Shown piece after piece: positions 1-13,672 of a DNA stretch of 64,000 nt. The stretch covers positions 255,001 to 319,000 of the forward strand of contig JAMWET010000736.1 in assembly GCA_024036415.1 (NCBI GenBank), read 5' to 3'. This DNA comes from Prochilodus magdalenae. Taxonomy: Eukaryota > Chordata > Actinopteri > Characiformes > Prochilodontidae. Positions within the stretch are counted from its first letter, which is position 1. Each line of letters starts with the position of its first letter. The notes under the pieces are model-generated. The model worked only from the letters and a program-made list of their open reading frames with translations, was not told where the DNA came from and did no database searches. A program made the translations under genes and the position numbers.

Positions 1-446
<446 letters not shown>

Positions 447-3400
447 TAAGCCTTCAATCCAGAGAGATTTGGGGCAACTTTCCACCTGCTCTCTTACAGC
501 TGTTCCCTTTAACCCCCCTGTACTTGCTTCTTTTAGCCTCTCTGGCTGTTTTCTCTAAACACATCCAGCTATTTCTTTCAGGACCTTACATCTCTTCAGT
601 CTGTCAGTCTCAGGGATGTCTTTGTCTGAGGTCTTTGACTGAACTCTCCCTGTGTCTTTTTTTTCCCCTCTCTAGCTGTCTCACTCTTTCTGTGTTGGTC
701 ATTTTACTGCCTGTGTTGATGATGCGTTTGTAAAGCAATATATACATGATAATATACAATACCTTAAGCTGCTCCGCATGATACCTTATAAAAGGAGAAT
801 GTACAGCTTTATAATGTCCGGCTCCGTAATGCATTATAATATCAGCAGTCATAAAAAGACTAAAAACACAAATTATTTTATTCCCTCTAATGCCATTATA
901 AAGAGGGTCTGCAATATTGTGTACAGCACTGCACTTCCAGGTGTACATCCAGAAAGGCAAAGTTGATTTTTAATAGACCTGGCACTGCTTGAAGTTCTTT
1001 ATAATAATTTTTATTTAAAAAAAAATATTAATTGAATGAGCAGTTTAATGTATATCAACTGAAAAGCGTGTGTAAAAATGAGTGTGCAAATCAAACACCT
1101 TGATGGCATGAATTGCAGACTTTGCCACACTGCATGATTACCTCTTTTCACTTGACGTCTGTAAAGAGCACTTATGATTCTCTATATGAAATGAAAACAC
1201 AAAACATACTCCCTTCATTTAAAGCCTGGAATAAGGCTCTACAAAGTGCTGTATGTAGTTATAGCTATTAGCGTGTACTACATGGTTATGAACTGGTGTT
1301 ATAATACCTACATGGAACCTGGCTTTATGATTTACTCCTTCTTTATAAAAGTGTGAATGTAGCTAGTCCTGTTTTCGTTGCTGCTTGAAAGTTTGTGCTC
1401 TTCTTGTTCACCATGTCCTGCTCATGATCTGATTTGATTTTAGGTCACATTTATGTAGGAGATCACACAATGATACAGGATTCAGAAGCTGTCGATCAGA
1501 GTTATGCAGGGTTATGACTCGTATTACACATTGTTTGTTCTGTGCAAAGCTGTGTTGGCGGGTCATGTACTGGCTAGCCTTTTTGTGTTATGCTCAAGAT
1601 TAGCTAAAATTGCCAGTACTCCCCACTTTCATGAGGAGGTAAGCTCAACGCACAAAAAACTACTCACCTTGTGTGTTTAGGTGTAGTAAATTCAGACTCC
1701 TACAGAAGCTGTTGCACAAGGATGACGGGCCTCCAAATACCTGTCGATGGTATATATTACTCAGAAGAGGTGGTACAGAGGATGTGTGAAATAAACATCT
1801 GTAGAAAAGCAGATGTTAATGATTGACTAAAAGGAGTAATTGCATTTGGGAGTGCCCAAGGCCATAGTGTGAGGGAAGTAGCTCAGTTTGCAAGTGTATG
1901 GAACGTATGATCATACAGGTCTACCAGCTGTGGCAAAAATCCCAGTCTACAGGAAACTCTCCTCAGAATTGTGTCAGGGAAGGCATCCACCAAATCTGGA
2001 CCCACTGCGTAATTCTTTGATGCCCAAAGTGTCTGAACATTAATGACGCCTATATCCAGAAACCTGTACAGTCCATGGCAAATAGAATCGAAGCTGTTAT
2101 CTGTGCTTATGGAGGTTTTACATGCTAGTAGTAGTCATAGGTGATAATGTTTTAGTCCAGTGAGATTATGAACTTATACATTCATGGTGGAGACGTACAT
2201 GCAAGTCATATTAGTCCCCGAAGATCTCCAGATTCACCACTAATTTCCCACTTTCAGTTTTATGTATAATTAGAAAACATGTACAGGTTCATTGGTCATT
2301 TTTGATAGTAAATGCACCAATCAAGCCACTCACTGTGACTTTCAGTTTAACAGCTGAATTCTACAAAATATTGTCGGTGAAAAAATCCCTTTTTATATGT
2401 TTGAGTTGTGGGATGATGATGCCGAGGATGACGATAATGAAGCTATGTGTGGTCTGTATGTAACTTATTCTATCATGTTTACCCTAAGTAATTTCAGCAG
2501 ATTGGACACGTGAATCACACATACACACCCCTTTCTGCAGGTTCCACACCTGCCACTATTTTATTGATTTAGTGCTGGCCTTCATTTCCCATAGAGCAGT
2601 GAACACATGTGGACACCCTGTCTGGTTTCTTTTCCCCCACTTTAAAATGTCTTACTTTCTGCTCCCCTCTTCTATGCATGCACACATGTAGATGTATGCA
2701 CATGCTGAAACTCCTTGATGGATACACAATACTGGTGACCATACATGCTTCGAAATGTGGCACACAGATGCACTAATAACTGCAAATGTGTTCATTATTA
2801 AAATTCTTAAGAGTCAGAAATGAGAGGAGAAGGCTAGAGGAGAAGGCAGGCTGGACTCAGCATGATGGCATAGTAAAGAAAGAATAAAGACTTTACTTCA
2901 GAGAGAGAGAAAGAGAGAGATCGAACAGATGTATCATGAGGCACCAAAAGTGATCTAGACTCTAATGTTTTATAATCCTAATTTACATTCAGTGTGAGAG
3001 ACACTAACGCAAATCCAACCCTACAAGTTAATTTTCTTGGTGTCTCAGAAGTCGATTGTAATTTTAAATGGGTTAAATTTTTTCCCCCATTGAAGATCTA
3101 ATCACGAACTCACAGTTTAATTCCAGCAATATTCCATTTCCAGTCCGGTCATTTAGATGTTGTTTTAAAGGATAATCCTTTTTCCTTTTCATATTTTACT
3201 CTGTCCGTTCCCCAGAACTGAATGAGACAGTAATGGAATAGTAGGCCCAGCCTTTGGTTCTAACACCGAGTGCAGAGGGTGAGCAGCAGCAATAGATCAG
3301 TGATTATCATGGCAGCTGTCTACACCAACCTCAAACATGCGAGCCCAGCGACGCAGTACACTGTGCCTTTTTTGAAGGACTCCCTAGACATTTAGTGGAA

Positions 3401-3744
3401 CTGTGGGTAATTGCTGGAATGCTGAGGGTAGTGATACCTTGTTGTCTGCTGTAACTTGTATTCAATTGCACTTTTACCTGAAAATGCTTTTATGCTGAGG
3501 ACAATCAAGATAGCTAGGATACATTCCCCATGCAGTAGTTTTGTTGGATTCATAGTTTACAGACTCCATGATCTTTTTTTTTTTAATCTATAACCCTGAT
3601 CAGTTCATTTGTTGATTATCTTTAAATTAATCAAATAATTGTTCTTACCATGCCATCATCATTGAAGGTTTAACTTGTGTCTATACATTTTAGAGGTTTG
3701 TTGGTGCAGCATAGCACCAGTACAAGCTGTAAACTGTCAAACTG

Positions 3745-4065
3745 TCTCCTACACTACATTTACGTTTGTGGCATTTAGCTGACGCTCTTATCCAGAGCGA
3801 CTTACAAGGTTAATCATATTACATAGTGTTAGGAGTTAAGGCTGCGGAGCATAAGTTACAGGTACAGCCAGCATAGTGGTTAGCACCGACACTTGACACC
3901 CAAAGTGCTCTATTCATTTAGCACAGCATAGTCACCCTCTCGCTCCGGGATATTCATAAACCCCAGTTTATATATTTATATCTCCCAGTACTGTGCTGGT
4001 GGCTCCCTGGTAGGTAGTGGTGTTACCTGCTGAGCTACACCAACCACGAACACTACCTGTACAGC
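3745..4065 (-). mobile_element. SINE-like dispersed teleost repeat
   Basis: The + strand starts with the very widespread fish sequence catttagctgacgctcttat, followed by ccagagcgacttacaa. A second copy of this module lies at 49339. On the minus strand the far end reads ggtgtagctcagcaggtaac (reverse complement near 4023-4045), which resembles the A box of a tRNA-derived promoter. The element therefore looks like a tRNA-headed SINE on the minus strand whose tail is the conserved module. The B box is degraded. I recognise the module from memory but cannot name the family with certainty. Confidence 0.55.
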
Positions 4066-4732
4066 AAACCTTTTGAATGGTTGCATGAATCATATGGACA
4101 TTATAAAGCATCATAAGGATTTTGTTTTTTGGACAATGCTTTATAGACATTAGCCAGTGCTTAGCGAGAAAAGAAAAGAAAAAAAAAAAATCCAATCCAT
4201 AATGCATCATAATACAACATTACTGAGAAGCTGCTGAGGTCATTATGTTCTCCGTCCTTTTCTAACTACAGGCGGATTATTATCAGTAATAATAAAATCA
4301 CAGTAATATTAGTATGTCTTCTATGGCTAATCCTCTTTGTGAAGTAATAGTTGCCGTCTTACTCTACATGTTATTGGTGCCGTGACCCTTCGTTCTCCTT
4401 TCAGAACCAAAAGCAGCTCATAGCACGTATACAGAGAGATGCTAATATACGGCAGATGAGAAAAATAATCAAATTCTATCTCTCTCGATTTTTCTCTCTG
4501 TCTCTTTGTCTCTCTCGCTTTCCCTCTCCCCATTTCTCCTCCCGACTGGGTAGCATGCGGGGTTATAATTCAAAGAGATATTCTAATCTTATTGGATTGT
4601 TTTGCATGGATAAATATTTAGTGCTGCTTAATCTAACTCAATGTAATGATGCATTGATGGAGTCGTTTATTATTCAATCAGAGGCGGGGAGCTGCGTGAT
4701 TATCTGCGTGCCACCGCTCTGCTCGTTAACAC

Positions 4733-4770
4733 ACACACACACAGATGCGCGCACACACACACACACACTG
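4733..4770. repeat. CA microsatellite
   Basis: About 38 bases of alternating CA, interrupted by a short agatgcgcg segment. Confidence 0.9.
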
Positions 4771-5030
4771 TTGTTTACTTGATTTTGGAGGGGTGAATTA
4801 GCATAAGAATGAGGAGGGGTCCTTCAATGAGGCTGGCTGACTCTAGATGCAGAGAGTGATCTAAATGAAGAGTTTATTACAGCAGCAGAAGGTGTTTACT
4901 GCCTGCCACAAACACACCAAACATACAAAAGGGTTTTTACAAAGGCCTTTGCTTTGTCAGTCATTTTTGCTTTCTGTTTGAAAATAATTAATTACATAGC
5001 TAGTTATATAATAGATCACATTTACATTGA

Positions 5031-5722
5031 CACTCACTGAACCCTTTATTGGAATCAGCTCCTTGTATCTGCAGTTACTGTCCATTTTTCAGCTCTACTC
5101 ATCATATAGGAGTACTTTGTAGTTTTACAATAACAGACTGATTCTCTGTACTACTTTATCTATACTTAATCCCCCTTTTCCCACCACAGAGCAGGTATTA
5201 TGTGGGTGGTAGATCATTCCCAGCACTTCAGTGACCCTGACATGGTAGTGGTGTGTTAGTGTGTGTTGTGCTGGTGTGAGTGGATTAGACACCTCAGTGT
5301 TACAGCTGGACTCCATCAACCAAACCTATCCAGCCAACTGCGTCTGCGAGCAGCATCCTCTATATTGTTGTAGGAATAGAGGTGGCAACAGATTGAGGAC
5401 TGTGCAGCAGCAGATGAGCTATCAGTGTCTAACAGAGTGGACAGTGAGTGGGCACAGTGTTTAAATACTCCAGCAACACTCATACCAGCACAAAACGCTG
5501 ACCACCACCATGTTAGTGTCATTGCCGTGCTGAGAATGATCCACCACTCATGCAATACCTCCTCTGTGGTGGTCCTGGCCGTTAAAGAACATGGTAAAAG
5601 GAGGTTTGCAGACATTTACAGTCTGTAATTGTGGAATATGCTCCTACATGGTAAGGTAGCTGATAAAATGGACACTGAGTGTAGAACCAGTGTGGTGTTC
5701 CTAATAAAGTGCTCAATGAGTG
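5031..5722 (+). mobile_element. Fold-back MITE (DNA transposon derivative), full-length copy
   Basis: The left end reads cactcactgaaccctttatt and the right end, reverse-complemented, reads cactcattgagcactttatt. The two halves are imperfect inverted copies of each other along most of about 690 bases: the left half around 5190-5280 (tgacatggtagtggtgtgtt) matches the reverse complement of the right half around 5490-5550. No transposase is present, so the copy is non-autonomous. Target-site duplications are not clear. Related partial copies sit at 14290-14790 and 39116-39365. From memory, this is a high-copy family in otophysan fish. Open frames across it come from the repeat, not from genes. Confidence 0.75.
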
Positions 5723-6506
5723 TAAAATGCAGCCTGAGTTTGCGCATTTTACTGTTTCTGACTGAAAATGACTAAAACAGGGCAAAAATATTTTTCCACT
5801 GTCTGCTGTATTCACTTTTTTTGGTTAATACAAGGTTTCTTCTCCTGATGATATTTTTCTGTGCTGTGCCACTTTATCCGTACCAGAGATAAAACTCCCC
5901 CGGTTTTTGTTTGGTGATCTTTGGTGCATTCCCGATAGCAGCATTCTCCTGTTTGGCAGTTCCAGATTTGATTAGTTCTGCTGGCCCCAGTGGCAGGTTC
6001 CTGAACTTTGCCTGCTGTGGACGCACATTCTGGCCCTGGGCTCTAATGCATATCCCTGCTTCCTCCCCAAGGCTTTGCGATTATGTTAATGGTAGATAAT
6101 GTAATCTGTGAATTAGTCCTGTTTCCAGCAGCAGAAGTGCAATTAGCCAGCGATTAGCCATGCTGATCTTCTGACCTTTATGTGTGTCCACCTCTTAACT
6201 GTCTTACTACTGAGGACAAGTGTCTCCACTACAAGAGGAATATAGCATGTCATAAATTTGCGTCAGCTAATTGAATTACCTTTTGTCTGTTGCGTGTGTG
6301 TGTTTGTGTGTCTGTGTGTGTACTTATGCACATGTGGGTTTTTCTCTCACTATATGTGTGTCTGCCACTAATCCTGTATCTTCACTGTATCACTTTATAC
6401 TCTACGCTGTGTATTTCAGGCCTCAGTAAAGGCAAATACCAAAACTTACAAAGTGCTGCTTCTTTGCTGTCATAGGGAGCAGTATGGACAGTAGTTCTTT
6501 TATAGA

Positions 6507-6527
6507 ATCTATCTATCTCTCTATCTT

Positions 6528-6583
<56 letters not shown>
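6507..6583. repeat. CTAT/CTGT microsatellite
   Basis: Tetranucleotide array that starts as CTAT/CTCT units and turns into about fourteen CTGT units. Confidence 0.95.
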
Positions 6584-6803
6584 CCCCCTTGTGTGGAATC
6601 TTCAGCCCACATTCTAAATAGAAGACTTTGATTACCATAGTGGATTCATTGAGAAGCTCTGTTGTAACCTGTGATTCTTTGAGCACTCATCCGTAAATGA
6701 CTAGATTGAACACCGCTGTGGATCCCTTTCAGAAATGTGTATTTTCCAGCAAATGAAATATTAAGTGTGTTTGTGTTTGTGTTTATGTTTTTCTCTCCTC
6801 CAG

Positions 6804-7276
6804 AGCACAGAACCTGTTCAGGCAGGCCATGCGTACCCCGCTTATCTTGTTTCATGTGGTGCCAGCAGTGAAGAATGCCCAGTATGAGCAGCTCTCCCAG
6901 AATGAGTTTGGCCTACAGTCCGGTCCAGGTCCTGGGCCCAGTAGACTGACCCCTGACCCCAAGCCTGGGCCTGCACCCAGCCGGCTCACGCCAGACCCCA
7001 AACCTGGAGACAGGGGGAGTTTGGTGGTGGGAAGCATCGACTACAGCCCTCAGAGAATGTCCAAAACTGGACCACACCCAAACCTCAATCACCAGCCACT
7101 CGCGGTCCACCCAGAGCAGAATAAGGTTCATCCCACCTTACCAGCAGCTGGCATCGCCCCACCAGCCAAATCTTCACTTGAGGGGCCAGAGCAACCCCTC
7201 AAGACAGCTACAGCAACCACTTCCACTGGCTTCTCTAAAAAAATCGGTCGCAAATTCAACGTGCAGCTGAAAAAAG
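6804..7276 (+). CDS. pard3: pard3 exon: end of PDZ1 and PDZ1-PDZ2 linker
   Basis: The exon starts after the cag at 6801-6803 and ends before gtaaga at 7277. It supplies 157 whole codons. The first part, AQNLFRQAMRT followed by LILFHVVPA, completes PDZ1 (alpha-B helix and last strand). YEQLSQNE follows, as in other PAR3 proteins. The remaining roughly 110 residues are a proline-rich linker ending KKIGRKFNVQLKK, the conserved lead-in to PDZ2. Compared with my memory of mammalian PAR3, the linker is about 28 residues longer. The extra length falls where SRLTPDPKPG occurs twice. The last base g joins gt of the exon at 14000 to give the Gly before PEGLGF. The linker is expected to be disordered. 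An ATG at 6829 lies within the exon and is not a start. Confidence 0.95.
6934..7005 (+). repeat. pard3: In-frame tandem duplication inside the pard3 linker
   Basis: Two adjacent coding units, GPSRLTPDPKP at 6934-6966 and GPAPSRLTPDPKP at 6967-7005, share SRLTPDPKP. The units differ at many synonymous positions (agtagactgacccct against agccggctcacgcca). The duplication is therefore not very recent, and its peptide sequence may have been kept by selection. Confidence 0.85.
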
Positions 7277-8862
7277 GTAAGAGGAGGGAGTGCTCAGCAG
7301 AATACACCAGAAATATTGCTGTGATGTGTGACATGTGTTTGAACATGTAGAATCTTTGTTCAGAATGTGTTGGTGTTTTTCCAGTACCATACCCATACCT
7401 GTAATATGCGGACCCTGTGTAAATCATTAGTACTGAGCCAGACAGTTGTAAATACAAATGGTGGAATTGTATGTGTGTGTCTAGTCTATCTAAAGACACT
7501 GTTCTGTATTTCTGTATTGTACCAAATAAGTGGGGGTCAGATCTTGAGGCAGATTCCTTAAAAATGGCTTGTAGAATTTTAAATATATCGTAGATAATTG
7601 CATTATGTATATTTTTGCAAATATTATCAATAAATAGCATCCTGTTGTTTCTAAGGGATTGTGAATAAACCATATTAAATAGCCTATGTTTACTATTTAA
7701 ACGTAACTTGTTAAAGTTACTTTTGTATATAAATAATGAAAACAGTTGCTAACTGATTCAAAGCTTTTGAACAGTTGTAGACCCCCCTCCCCACTACTCA
7801 CCCCCTCAGAGAAGCAGCTCCTCTGAAATCTTCTCCGATTTCAGCTGTTTTTAATGACTGATGGTATCTGTGTCAGTGCCGCGACTACCTCTGTGTAACT
7901 AATACAGTTAGTACTTCAAAGCCCTATAGCTGCCATTGTGAGCGAGTGTGGACTTTAGCACTTCCTGCCGGCCTTACCTGCTGCTCCAAATCCTGTTGGT
8001 TCTGCATGGCAGCTGTATCTGGGCATTTCACACTGCCTGAGAGTCAGCATTAGCCAGAGAGTGCAACTTTCTACTCTTTCACAAACACACACACGCTGTT
8101 ATCTGTTACTCCTCAGCCAGAGAAGTCTTTGACCTTCACTTATTGCAGTGAGTCCCGCCAGTCTCTCTCTTTCTGTCCTCCTCTCTCCGGTGCTGTAATC
8201 ATTGGTAACAGCTTGTTTAAATGAATAAAAAGGGACAAATTTTGTTCTTTGTGAAACAGCACGACGCATTGCTCTTTATAAGGTTTGCACAGTAAGAAAG
8301 AGGGGCAGCAGAGACACAATTAAACCCCTGATGACAACCAACAAACCTCTGACAATCTGTCTCAGTGGGTTGGTGAAATGTTCAGAAGATGCAAATATGG
8401 GCTGGCATAATTGAAAAGCCAGCTGCAGGCAGGAAGGAGCTGTTAGATTTAGTTCTGGATGCACCATGCATGTCTACAATGCACCGAACTGTATGATTAA
8501 TTAAAAGAGGACTTTGTCTTGTGTTGGAGTGTGTGTGAATGCATTCTGGTGTAATGGTAGTCTCTTTGTCCATTGTATTGGTAATCCAGTCATCAGGGGA
8601 GAGTGCCAAGTACAGGTGCAAATGGAGTCCAGTGGGTTTCTGAGCCCCACTGTGATCTGATCTCTTTACTTTAGATTTTGCATTATTTAAGAAATGTTAT
8701 TTAAATAGATTTAAACAGTAAAGATTTATTTTTTTAATACTAGTATGGCCTAATTAAGAGCAAACAAGGATTACTTTGCCAGCTTGGCAAATAAAAAGCA
8801 CTGAAAAAAAGTGTTTGGGTTTTTCATGTGTTCAGTTAGCGCCACAGTGTTAACAATTAATA

Positions 8863-8892
8863 ACAAACAAACAAATAAATAAATAAATAAAT
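8863..8892. repeat. AAAC/AAAT microsatellite
   Basis: Three AAAC units followed by about five AAAT units. Confidence 0.85.
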
Positions 8893-9044
8893 GGCAGGCA
8901 AAATCTGCTGTAAAGAAATCAGAATTGGACAAAACGATCTACAATGTTATACAAAGTCTGATTACTGTGTGATGGCATAGTCATGATAGCACCATATCAG
9001 ACATCTTACTGTGCACAAAACCTCCAAAACAGCTGAAAAGTAAA

Positions 9045-9124
9045 TGTGCGTGTGTCTGTGTGTGTCTGTGTGTGTCTGTGTGTGTCTGTGTGTGTCTGTG
9101 TGTGTCTGTGTGCGTTTGTGTGCA
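9045..9124. repeat. Decamer tandem repeat TGTGTCTGTG
   Basis: Six exact tandem copies of the 10-base unit tgtgtctgtg at 9051-9110, with degenerate copies at both ends. The 10-base period distinguishes it from a plain GT array. Confidence 0.9.
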
Positions 9125-9451
9125 CATAGCTTGGTGTTTGTTCTGAAAGAAACATGGCCCAATCTAAACAGCCTTTAATTTTTGTGTTAATAAGAAAATC
9201 CTGATGTATTTACAACAAAACACTGAATGACAGAGAGAAGGCAGTGGATGGCACCGTTGTGTTTTTACAATGTTTCTACATTTTTAAAATGTGGATAATA
9301 ACAATATCGTTTTTATAAACGTTTTATAAACGTTTTTGCAGGACTGACTTTCTGGTAATGAAAACAAGCACTTCTTTGTGTGGTCTTAGCCAGCACTGGT
9401 TCTGAACCCCAGCATGTACACCATCACAGCTCTCTCGTTTTCTTCCAGTTG

Positions 9452-9481
9452 GAGAGAGAGAGAGAGAGAGAGAAAGAGAGA
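9452..9481. repeat. GA microsatellite
   Basis: Short GA run with one A insertion, purine-rich on the pard3 sense strand. Confidence 0.85.
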
Positions 9482-10699
9482 TGGCAGAATTAGGAGTGCA
9501 TGGCACAGTGCCCGCTGGCTTGTCTGTTCCTGATGCAGCAGATGCTAACTGCTGGTGCTCTGGCATGAAGCTTCACCAAGTCCAGTCAAATTTATTTATT
9601 AAGTGAAAAAAGAAAAAAGAATCAAAACCCAAAACTGAAAACTGACGAAATGCAGTGTTAAACAACATAAAAGAAAAAGAGTTACCAACATTAGCATAAC
9701 AATTAGATTGTATAGTATTACAATTATGTCTAAATATTATAATTGCTAAGTATATTGAAAGTGTGACATTGTGAAGGCTGGTTATTACTGACCACAATCA
9801 AGAACATTTGTTAGAATCCACAAACATCTGCATTCATCAAAGCACCCTTATACATTCTTCTAAATCTGTGACTATGACCACGCAGGCAGAGAAAAATCCA
9901 TTATGACTGGTAATAAGCTCATTTGCAATGTCTCTCTATCTGCAATATCAGTACCACTCTACTACTGTGATAACGATTAATGAACTGTATAATGTAACGG
10001 GCTAATGAGAAACCAGAAGAACCCCCATTTAGAAGATGGTTCTGCAGAACAGTCAACATTAAACACGTACGAGAACTGGCAAACAGTAAGACGAGCTGGC
10101 AGGAGGTGATGGAGGCAGCTCCAGTCCGAGAGGTCTGTGTTACAGGCTAATCTGAGCAGCCTCTGAAGGAGCCATCACACTCTGGCACGGCATACACAAG
10201 CTCCATGACCAACAGCTGCATTTACACAAACCTTTCGTTTACTGCGGTGATGCTGAGATTGACCCTGCGTGTACAGGATGAACCGCACGACCTACTAGAC
10301 CCGACCTGGTTCAGCTCCAGCAGATTCCCCTGCCAGCACAGGGTCTTTATTTACAGTCTGCACAGCTTTCAGGATTCTGGGCAAATTATCATAGATGTAT
10401 TTTTTTCTGTGTGTCAGCTCGGTTTCAGAGTTTGTTTTGAATTCCAGTTTTATGGACTTAGATGTTTGGCTTGTTCAGATCCCTCAGATGGGTTTTGTTT
10501 CTTTTTTGCCCCAGTTGGCTGCTGGACGGCTGTATTTGGGGCCAGATTGGGCCTCTTCCATTCCCGGCTGAAGCCTGGCTCATTTGGATGATTTATCTTT
10601 AATTATTTTTTCAACTTAAAATAGGATTTCTAATGGCCAAAGCCCAATCTCTTGCTCTTTCTCTCTCTATCTCTCTCACTCGCTCCTTCTTCTCCCTCT

Positions 10700-10990
10700 T
10701 CCGTCTCTATTAGTCCAAGTGTCCTAATCAAATAATGGACTATCCAAAGCACTCTTTCCATTTTCACCTCAGTTTTAAGAGGCCTTGCTGCCTTATGGCC
10801 ACTAGCTAATTAGCTTTTTGGAACTGGGACTTTTTGCCCATTTCAGAAAGGGAAAACATTTTTTCATTATTCTCCATTCACATTACCAAGAAGAAAAAAG
10901 GGTTGGAAAAAGAGCAGTAGACATCAGTGATTAATTAGCGGCCGGCTGTTACGGATGCAGTTCTCTAATTACCTGATTGAACACCATTAG
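10700..10990. other. Candidate non-coding regulatory block with TAATTA cluster
   Basis: High-complexity unique sequence in an otherwise drifting intron. It has three TAATTA homeodomain-type cores at 10807-10812, 10932-10937 and 10966-10971, and a CpG-containing segment (attagcggccggctgttacg) between the last two. Function is inferred only from composition and motif spacing. Conservation cannot be checked here. Confidence 0.3.
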
Positions 10991-11849
10991 TGGGGGACTC
11001 TCCTAATATCCGAAGAGTTGGATAAAGGACATCAGATTATGTGTAATAACCTCTCGGGTCATTATTGAAGGAGTGCATTGTCCTACCGAACTACCGTTCA
11101 AAAATGTGAAACTACTGTTTAGAATAAAGTGAAGCGTTACTGCGGCGGATTTGTGTATAAAATACATTTGTAATGAAGCGAGAACTGGCACACAGCTTAA
11201 ACTTTATATACAATAGATGTGTTATACAGTCCTATGTAAAATCCAAATCTTTTTATAATTTGCAGTTTACCAACTGGAATTAGTTTTTCAAAATGTATTT
11301 CGGGGAAGGTTAAATAAGATAATCCGCTTGCATAAGACTTGCCACTGGCATGGTCAAAGGAAAAAAAAAAAGTGGAGAAAAACAGAGCTGTCCTTTTTTT
11401 CCTGACACTGTCCTGAAAACAACAAAAGAAAAACAAATTGTTAACGTCTATTTTGACTTGAAATTTAATAAATAAAATAATTGCAGTAGTCTATGTCACA
11501 GTCAAGGATTTTGTCAGTAACTGTGTTGTGCTAACTGTGTTGTTACTGGCACCTTGGAAATTATATATGACCCATATTAGCCAGGTTTGTTTTATAGCAG
11601 CATCAATGTTACATATGTGCTAAGTTTTGTTTTTACACAAGTAATGAGTGAAAATCATTATAGGAGTTTAATTTATACAAACCTCAATATATATATTTGC
11701 TAATGTGGAAATACAGTTGTGTGGGTTTATGTTTTATTATTGTTAATGTTATTATTATTTTTTTGTATGTACATTATAGATCGCATTACATTATTCATCA
11801 CCCTAGAACTCCCTCACTCAAAACAAACAGACAAGCCAACCAACCAACA

Positions 11850-11970
11850 AACATACATACATACATAGATACATACATACATACATACATACATACATAC
11901 ATACATACATACATACATACATACACACATACAGACATACATACATACATACATACACACATAAATACAT
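11850..11970. repeat. CATA microsatellite
   Basis: About 120 bases of ACAT units with a few substitutions. It creates artificial frames of alternating Tyr, Ile, His and Thr (plus) or Cys, Met, Tyr and Val (minus). Confidence 0.95.
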
Positions 11971-13593
11971 AACAGATCCCTCAGTTCAGAATAATTACAG
12001 TGATATATCTCATAATTAACTGAAAGGACTCTTATTGACGGGCGAATTCCAACTAAACAGTGCTGGACCAATAGTGTAGCTTCAAATACAGCAACAATGC
12101 ATCAGAAGCAGCTCGCTTCATGTTTTAGTGCCATACACTTATTCTGACCCCTGAGCTGTAAGATCTGAGAGCATTGCTTTCAGAGTGGCCGAACCGGCCA
12201 ACAAAACTGACTTGATGGCTATAAATGTGACTTAAAATGAAGATGCACATTTTGTGGCCCACCTATCGCTCTTTGCATCGTCTCGCTTCCTCGTCTGCGC
12301 TCTGAGTAATGCAAGGCCGCTGTGATGATAAGGTCAGTGCTGCCGTCCACTCGCTTCTCTGACCAGAGCTCCCTTCTCTCTCCAGCTTCACTCTGTCAGC
12401 CCATTTATATTCATTTGCCGCTCCCAAAAAGGTCGTTTTGTGGACGGCGAGCAAATTGCTTTAGAGACCCTACGCCTGAACCCTTAACAACGTTTCCCTG
12501 GGATTTAGTAGCGTCTGTGGCAAGCCGTAAAGCTCAATTTGCCTGATGCCTCAGTGCATCAAGCCCCATCAAAGGCTGAGTTTTGAGGAGAAAGATGCAA
12601 AAGAGGTCGCATTACCTTGGCCTCATGATGAGTGGCCAACACTCCCTGTGCTAGACCTTTCGGAGTTAGCATGGAGACTTATATATGTACTGTGACCTCC
12701 TGCCACATTTGTAAGGCCTGTTCCACACAGTCGCGGCTGGGGCTAAATTTGGCTCTACCCTGCTCACAGATGGGCCTAAAACATTTAATTAGGGTTTGCA
12801 GTTTGGTCTTGTGTTTAGAATGCTGTATGTTTGATTTATAAATGTGCATATGGGCAGTCACGCCCTACTGGAGTATACAGAGTGTTTTTTTTTTTACCCT
12901 AAATGAAAGATTTGAGAATAGCCATGCTAATGGCCTGTGATTGGTTATTAGATACAGCAGTTTTTTGGCTTTAGCCTGGGCTGTAATTTCAGTGGGGTCA
13001 GTACATAATGCCTTTGACAGTGTTAGATTTAGGAAGAAGCTGCTGGCTCTGTAAATGTGCCTTAGTGGTATATTGACCGTAATAGCATCAGATTTGAAAA
13101 GCAAGACAAAAACACAGAGTGGGCATCACTGAAACCACAGTCATACCAAAACGATCTGTGTCTCACCGCTGAATTGCTTTCCTCGCTATGTTTCAGCAAA
13201 TTGTGCAGAACATGCTTGTCACATTGGTATCTGTTTATATTTTTCTGTATGTAGGCCATTGACTTGACATGTCTGTAATTTTCCCCAAAATAATTACATA
13301 AGGAAAATGAAATTATTCAACAACATGAAGCAGTTTATACTTCAATTCCTTTTAGTTTTTTTTGTCTTTAGGAGTCTACAGATGCCTGGTGGTGCAACTG
13401 CTGTGCCATATATTTTGAATATGTAGGGTACCAACAAAGTTAAATATTAACAGTTTTATTAAAAGCAAAATCATGCAACTTGCTCAACTTCCAAAAAATG
13501 TTTGTCCACAACCAGGCAGGCACATGTTAATAACTGAAATAACTGAAAGCTTTTATAACACTACATACATTTATATGTATAAAAATAAATAAA

Positions 13594-13598
13594 ACACA

Positions 13599-13637
<39 letters not shown>

Positions 13638-13672
13638 TTATATACATATATATATATATATATATATACACA
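13594..13672. repeat. Compound CA/TA microsatellite
   Basis: A CA run to about 13637 is followed by tttatatacata and a TA run to about 13670. Confidence 0.95.

Noticed and set aside
1868..1960. tRNA-like head gtagctcagtttgcaagtgt
   Set aside because: It resembles an A box, but no B box or cloverleaf follows. Too weak to list as a SINE.
7128..7673. 181-codon minus-strand open frame
   Set aside because: It overlaps the pard3 linker exon in antisense and has no recognisable domain. The sense reading is strongly supported.
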